A stretch of DNA of 64,000 nucleotides. It comes from Pseudobutyrivibrio xylanivorans. Its GTDB lineage: Bacteria > Bacillota > Clostridia > Lachnospirales > Lachnospiraceae. The stretch lies in assembly GCF_008935055.1 (NCBI RefSeq), contig NZ_CP043028.1, positions 1,087,901 through 1,151,900 of the forward strand, in the 5' to 3' direction. A program made the translations under genes and the position numbers. This document shows, one piece after another, positions 59,928 through 64,000 of this stretch; the first letter of the stretch is position 1; each line of letters opens with the position of its first letter. The notes under the pieces are model-generated. The model made no database searches. It saw nothing but the letters and a program-made list of their open reading frames with translations, and had not been told where the DNA came from.

Positions 59928-60803
59928 TTAATCAAATAAACTCATTTGCTGATATCTCTCAGGCAGTTCATTCATATATTCAAAACACTCCTTTGGTGTT
60001 GACATAATACCGTTACTCTTGCAAATATTTTTAAAAACTCTCGTTAACGCTTGTGAATTAGGGCTTGGCAATTCATATGCATTTCCATATGCATTTATGT
60101 AACGCTCCTTCATTCCCGGGAAATGCTTATCCAGCGCCGCGTAATAATACTCCCTATCTCCATCACGAAGTGTGAGCCCCATTCCAAAATCTATAACTCC
60201 TTTTACTCCTACGCGGGCGCACTCATTTAGGATAGCTGTGATATTTTCTTCTGTATCATTTATATAAGGAAGTATTGGTGTGAGCCACACAATCGTAGGA
60301 ATCCCTCGCTCCTGCATCTTCTCAAGCACCTCTATACGACGCTTTGTATTACAAACATTGGGTTCCAGAATCTTACATAACTCATCGTCATAAGTTGTAA
60401 GAGTTATCTGCACTATGCATTTTGCGTTTCTATTGATTTCATCAAGCAAATCAATATCTCGTAAAATCCTGTCTGATTTTGTCTGAATCGCCAAACCGAA
60501 ACCATTCTCTAAAATGATTTCCAAGCACTTCCTTGTCAGCTGCAATTCCTCTTCGCAATGCATATAAGGATCTGACATTGCCCCGGTTCCAATCATGCAC
60601 TTCTTCCGCTTTGACCTCAAAGCCATTTCCAGCAGTTCCGGTGCATTCTGCTTCACCTCAATATCCTCGAAGGCATGGGTAAACTGATAGCATTTGCTTC
60701 TGCTATCACAATAGATGCAACCGTGTGTACATCCTCGATATATATTCATTCCACAGTGTCCCCCACTGGTGGTTAGAATTCCCTTTGCATCAACAAAATG
60801 CAT
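59928..60803 (-). CDS. SPL family radical SAM protein
   Basis: A 291-residue radical SAM protein. The cluster motif is RGCTHGCIYCDSRS (C-x3-C-x2-C) near residue 25, preceded by MNIYRGC. Later blocks KCMIGTGAMSDPYMHCEEELQLTRKCLEIILENGFGLAIQTKSDRILRDIDLL match the spore-photoproduct-lyase-like (COG1533) group. The function may be DNA repair or an unknown modification. It differs from the mobile-pair protein at 20.0 kb. It seems to be in one minus-strand cluster with the RibD-C reductase gene (30 nt upstream). Stop lies 3 nt from the IS. Confidence 0.85.
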   Translation of the reverse strand: MHFVDAKGILTTSGGHCGMNIYRGCTHGCIYCDSRSKCYQFTHAFEDIEVKQNAPELLEMALRSKRKKCMIGTGAMSDPYMHCEEELQLTRKCLEIILENGFGLAIQTKSDRILRDIDLLDEINRNAKCIVQITLTTYDDELCKILEPNVCNTKRRIEVLEKMQERGIPTIVWLTPILPYINDTEENITAILNECARVGVKGVIDFGMGLTLRDGDREYYYAALDKHFPGMKERYINAYGNAYELPSPNSQALTRVFKNICKSNGIMSTPKECFEYMNELPERYQQMSLFD

Positions 60804-60833
60804 ATTTCAGCCCCCGGTTATTACTTCAAATTT

Positions 60834-61547
60834 TTAAGAAACAACTTTATATCTCAGTCTTATGTACGAACAATCAAGCACTTCACAGCTTTCCAATTCC
60901 AACACTCCAAGTGCAGATAATTCGTTCGCCTTTGTTATCGCGCTTCCATCAATCAAAGTAGATGTATTCTTTCCACCAATCAACACTGGCGCCACAACGA
61001 TATCCACATAATCAAATAATTTTTCCCTAAGAAACATTCCATTGATTGTACCGCCACTTTGAATTGTTATCCTTTCGCAGCCATTCTTTTCTTTCAACTC
61101 AACTAGTGCTTCATAAAGAGATAATTCGTCCTGATATATAATATGTAGGTTTTCGGCTTGAACATTGTAAGCAGGATGATTCTTATTTGAAGTTATCAAT
61201 ACAAATTCTTTAGATCTTGCGCAGAAATATTTTACACCCTGCTCGATCAAATGACTGTTATCAAGAAGAACAAAGGACACTGGCGTCTTATCTGGCAGCT
61301 CTTTCTCATTCACGCCCATCTTCTCTTGAACTCTTCCTGTATTAAAGGACCACAAATCTGTAGTCTGCTCAATTTCATAATACTGCGAAAGCCCTTCCTT
61401 AAGCCCATCTATATTGGGAAAATCTTTATCGATATCCAACTCATCTGATGCCCCAGGGCTTATCTTCCCATCCACAGACATAATCATAAAAAGTGTTGTG
61501 ATAGGTCTTCTAGTCTTATCTCTTCGATCCATTTTTTGTTCTAACAT
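60834..61547 (-). CDS. RibD C-terminal/dihydrofolate-reductase-like protein
   Basis: A 237-residue protein of the RibD_C (bacterial bifunctional deaminase-reductase C-terminal) family: PITTLFMIMSVDGKISPGASDELDID, LITSNKNHPAYNVQAENLHIIYQDELSLYEALVELKEKNGCERITIQSGGTINGMFLREKLFDYVDIVVAPVLIGGKNTSTLIDG. It should reduce a pterin-like or pyrimidine substrate with NADPH; no deaminase domain is fused and no other riboflavin gene is near. GGGAG lies 8 nt before the ATG. It is followed by the SPL gene on the same strand. Confidence 0.88.
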   Translation of the reverse strand: MLEQKMDRRDKTRRPITTLFMIMSVDGKISPGASDELDIDKDFPNIDGLKEGLSQYYEIEQTTDLWSFNTGRVQEKMGVNEKELPDKTPVSFVLLDNSHLIEQGVKYFCARSKEFVLITSNKNHPAYNVQAENLHIIYQDELSLYEALVELKEKNGCERITIQSGGTINGMFLREKLFDYVDIVVAPVLIGGKNTSTLIDGSAITKANELSALGVLELESCEVLDCSYIRLRYKVVS

Positions 61548-61570
61548 TATTACTTCTCCCTGTATTTATT

Positions 61571-61861
61571 TAGTTCCATAGGAAATGATATGACATCTTG
61601 CCGCTAGGCAAGCATCTGCGATGATATGTTTAGAGTCAACACCATAATCCTTAAGAAATCAATCCCTTTGTAGCTACTTTCTCTCGGAACTAACGGCATC
61701 AGCATCTGAGCCAAAAATCCATAACCACAACCAAAATCTATAATCTTTACAGGCTTATCTATCTTCCACACACATTTAACAAGGAATTCAAAATAATCAT
61801 TGTTCCACATATGCTGTCTGGTGCTTGCTAAGTAATCTTTTTCTTGTCCCCAATCCTTCAT
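61571..61861 (-). pseudogene. Decayed class I SAM methyltransferase gene
   Basis: The first 80 codons encode QHMWNNDYFEFLVKCVWKI and motif I IIDFGCGYGFLAQMLMPLVP of a methyltransferase, ending in a premature stop after SSQMLA. In the next frame the sequence ends ARCHIISYGTK and TAA, the expected C-terminus of the family. More than half of the gene is missing, so it is an internal deletion with frameshift. It resembles in kind the decayed methyltransferase at 21.3 kb. Confidence 0.75.
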
Positions 61862-61947
61862 GTCTATTGTCCCTTAAATATCCTTCGCCCTTATAGCCTA
61901 TCATTTTGAAATAGTATACTAAATCCTAAGTTTGTTGCATAGTTTGA

Positions 61948-62744
61948 TTATAGCAAAAACTCCTTTATTTTCTGCTCCACCAGCTTAATGTCTATAGGCA
62001 TGTCTGCGGATTCCATTGTAGTAATCAAGTCTTTGCCTAGAATGTACCCATTCTTCTCATAATTCTGTATCTTTAAAAATTCTTTGTAGCATACTCCATA
62101 TCTGAAACAATTCCTAAATGCTCCCAATATATTGTTTTTCTGGTTCTGACATTTAAGACAACAAAATCCGGATACACAGTGTTATATCCTAGCTCCAGCA
62201 TTGGCTCATACTGATATGGCACACCGTACTTATCCAACGCATCAGCTATAATCTTTTCTGATTTAGAGCGCACCATTTCACCACGGTTTATCTGATACAT
62301 TCCTTCTTCTGGATATGTGTTCTGCATACCTGGATGTTCTTCATACCATCTTTCTATGAACATCTCATTAGTCTCTATTATGGGTTCGACTAGTCGCTTA
62401 CGTCCGTCAATCAAATTCGAATATATACCAGTAATATCGTCAATATCATATAAGTTTAGGAATCTGCTCAAACGCATCTGTAAATCTATAAGTTTTTTAT
62501 TTACAGCTAAATCGTAATCTCTTTGTATAAGTTTCTTTACAGTTTTGATTTCCTCGATATTCATATACTTTCTTATACCAAGAGTTTTATCTATGTAGTA
62601 ATACTGCACACTTCCATTACATTTAGATAAATGAATGTGCCCCGAAGGTGCATCTTTATATTTTGCAATATTCTTGTTAGACAGTTTTATCAAACCATTT
62701 AATTCCTTAAGTTGTTCTTCTAGATGATACTTATAATTCTCCAT
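61948..62744 (-). pseudogene. PD-(D/E)XK nuclease-like gene with a frameshift
   Basis: The first 223 codons (62744 to 62073) encode a basic helical N-terminal half and the start of a PD-(D/E)XK-like domain: RGEMVRSKSEKIIADALDKYGVPYQYEPML, then VYPDFVVLN and the block TIYWEHLGI. A stop follows DMEYATKNF. In another frame the expected continuation reads LKIQNYEKNGYILGKDLI to TAA at 61948. Adding one T to the T5 run near 62081 would restore a single frame of about 265 codons, so a one-base deletion or a sequencing error explains the break. Function unknown; a dense array of a 12-bp motif lies upstream. Confidence 0.7.
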
Positions 62745-62775
62745 TAAACCTCCAAAAATCTTATTTTTTTCAAGA

Positions 62776-63063
62776 TACAGTTTTTTTAAAAATCCTCAGA
62801 AAAACACTGTAGTGCTCAAGCTCGTCAAACTATCTGTTACAGTGTTTTTCAATGTTTCTCTCAAAAACACTGTATCAATTTTCTTATATACAACATCAAT
62901 ACCGTTTTATTTGCATTTCACCCCAAAAACACTGTGCCACAAAATCTAAACTTACAGTGTTTTTTCATAAAACTATCAAAAAAACTGTACTTCCATTTTT
63001 TTCACAAGTCCAATAAGCTTCCTTCTACAGTTTTATTTGGTGAATATCCAAAAAACACTGTAA
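62776..63063. repeat. Array of the motif AAAAACACTGTA in both orientations
   Basis: Full or near copies lie at 62799, 62862, 62923, 62977 and 63049 on the plus strand and as TACAGTGTTTTT at 62776, 62838, 62953 and 63026 on the other. Ten or so copies occur within 290 bp, in alternating orientation with spacers of 15-60 bp. The interval 62745-63360 has no gene. It lies upstream of the nuclease-like gene. The motif is not a CRISPR repeat, since spacing and orientation vary. Confidence 0.75.
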
Positions 63064-63288
63064 AATGCCTTGTTTAGCTCTTGTTTAATAAGGATAAACT
63101 GTGACGAATAGCCACAAAAGTGATAAAAATAGATGTATTTTCATAAATTATTTATAAATATAACGTGCGTGTTTCAATTTGTCAACTTGCAATCAAAATT
63201 CTTTTATCCGTCGTATATGCGCCGTCCTCCAATACCAAATAAAAACTACTTTCCAATAAATAGAGCTCTGTACAAAGGCTCTTTCCCT

Positions 63289-63322
63289 AAAAAAGAACTC
63301 GTGATTCAAAAATCACGAGTTC
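63289..63322 (-). terminator. Terminator of the HD-GYP gene
   Basis: Stem GAACTCGTGAT / ATCACGAGTTC with a short loop and, on the minus strand, a CTTTTTTA tail. Confidence 0.85.
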
Positions 63323-63360
63323 CAATATCCCCATGCTTTACTTTCTTTTGGCGCTTTAGC

Positions 63361-64000
63361 CTAGTCCCTATTATCATCTTTTGTGTCATCAACAGGTCTA
63401 TCCCTCATGAGGTATTCTTTATCATCATCTATCATTTTAAGCATGATATCCGCAAACTTCGGGTCAAACTGGCTGCCTTTGCCCTTCTCTATCTCACCTC
63501 TGACTATTTCCTGAGGCAGAGCACCTCTGTAGCTACGGTTACTGGTCATAGCATCATAGGCATCCGCCACAGCAATCATTCTGGCCTCTTCAGGTATATC
63601 ATCCCCCGAAAGTCCCTGTGGGTATCCTTTGCCATCAAATCTTTCATGGTGCCATTTAGCACCTGCTGCAAGCTCCGGCATCTCTTTGATATTATCCAGA
63701 ATCTTCGCACCAATTCCAGGGTGTTTTTTTATGCAGGCAAACTCCTCATCTGTAAGCATTCCTGGTTTATTAATAACTTCATCAGGAACTCCAATTTTTC
63801 CAACATCATGGAGAAGTCCCATCATGAAGATTTTCTCCTGCCTCTTCTCATCATAGCCATATCTTTTGGCTATCTCTTTGGAATAATCTGCCACTCTTCC
63901 AGAATGACCATTCGTATATTTATCCTTGGCATCAATGGCATCCGCAAGGCTTTCTACCACGTGGATGAAAAGATTCTCATTTTCTTTGGTCTTCTCCTCA
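63361..64000 (-). CDS. HD-GYP domain protein (C-terminal part)
   Basis: The reading frame continues through the right edge, so only the last 213 codons are seen. The HD-GYP domain is complete: GHSGRVADYSKEIAKRYG, LLHDVGKIGVPDEVINKPG (HD), HHERFDGKGYPQGLSGDDIP (GYP) and ADAYDAMTSNRSYRGAL. It hydrolyses c-di-GMP to GMP. Sensor or receiver domains upstream are outside the window. The C-terminus ends in an acidic tail. A terminator follows. With the EAL protein at 32.6 kb this gives two c-di-GMP phosphodiesterases on the replicon. Confidence 0.9.
   Translation of the reverse strand, partial: EEKTKENENLFIHVVESLADAIDAKDKYTNGHSGRVADYSKEIAKRYGYDEKRQEKIFMMGLLHDVGKIGVPDEVINKPGMLTDEEFACIKKHPGIGAKILDNIKEMPELAAGAKWHHERFDGKGYPQGLSGDDIPEEARMIAVADAYDAMTSNRSYRGALPQEIVRGEIEKGKGSQFDPKFADIMLKMIDDDKEYLMRDRPVDDTKDDNRD

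Noticed and set aside
62776..63063. CRISPR array
   Set aside because: The 12-bp motif alternates in orientation with irregular spacing, and no cas genes are present.

Overview
The window looks like a rumen or gut Lachnospiraceae replicon of the Butyrivibrio/Pseudobutyrivibrio type. The grounds are low-GC Firmicute-style genes with strong GGAGG ribosome sites, a 16S rRNA 5' segment of clostridial type, tRNA genes lacking an encoded CCA, and families such as DUF3793, DUF3021 with LytTR, the radical SAM mobile pair and LarBC. Genus assignment is inference; no search was run. The most informative feature is a complete plasmid-type maintenance locus at 48.2-52.7 kb: an AT-rich candidate centromere, parA, a tandem ribbon-helix-helix partner, an iteron array and a Rep_3-type initiator. 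The same 64 kb carries eight tRNA genes and part of an rRNA operon, so the replicon may be a chromid, or a chromosome with an integrated plasmid origin.

Layout. 0-1 kb: tail of an rRNA operon region and a tRNA cluster (Ala, Glu, Thr, Met/Ile2, Ser, Asp, Val, Leu). 1-13 kb: small transport and regulation cassettes (MarR-MATE; MFS with XRE-TPR; hydrolase-LytTR-DUF3021; AAA ATPase; LysR divergent from flavodoxin and aldo-keto reductase). 13-21 kb: DUF4256, a SnoaL-like/Rrf2 pair sharing an operator, then an ADP-ribosylation cassette (broken Zn-macrodomain gene, five-HTH regulator, intact Zn-macrodomain gene, SirTM-like sirtuin) and the MarR-rSAM-rSAM mobile pair. 21-34 kb: a second MFS/XRE-TPR module, a tyrosine recombinase, a NifX-FKBP fusion, secreted lipase and lipoproteins, a GH3 beta-N-acetylhexosaminidase and an SBP-GGDEF-EAL sensor.

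34.8-43 kb: two full-length, oppositely oriented IS1182-family copies flank DUF3793, flavodoxin, DUF362 ferredoxin, larB and larC. 43-48 kb: QueT-like and another ECF S component, a nucleoside hydrolase behind a leader with an intrinsic terminator, an anti-sigma-type ATPase and an M3 oligoendopeptidase. 48-53 kb: the replication/partition locus. 53-59 kb: chemoreceptor, CPBP-like membrane protein, cbiL, a 5'-nucleotidase/guanylate-kinase-like fusion and a HAD phosphatase. 58.8-59.9 kb: an rRNA promoter and about 445 nt of 16S rRNA joined abruptly to a truncated third IS copy. 60-64 kb: SPL-type radical SAM, RibD-C reductase, two decayed genes, an array of a 12-bp motif in both orientations, and the C-terminal part of an HD-GYP protein running off the right edge.

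The best candidates for new biology are the penta-HTH/Zn-macro/SirTM operon, the chromid-like maintenance locus with an atypical ParA P-loop, the antisense leader swap in IS copy 2, the attenuator leader of the nucleoside hydrolase-ECF operon, and the AAAAACACTGTA array at 62.8-63.1 kb. Calls rest on reading motifs by eye.
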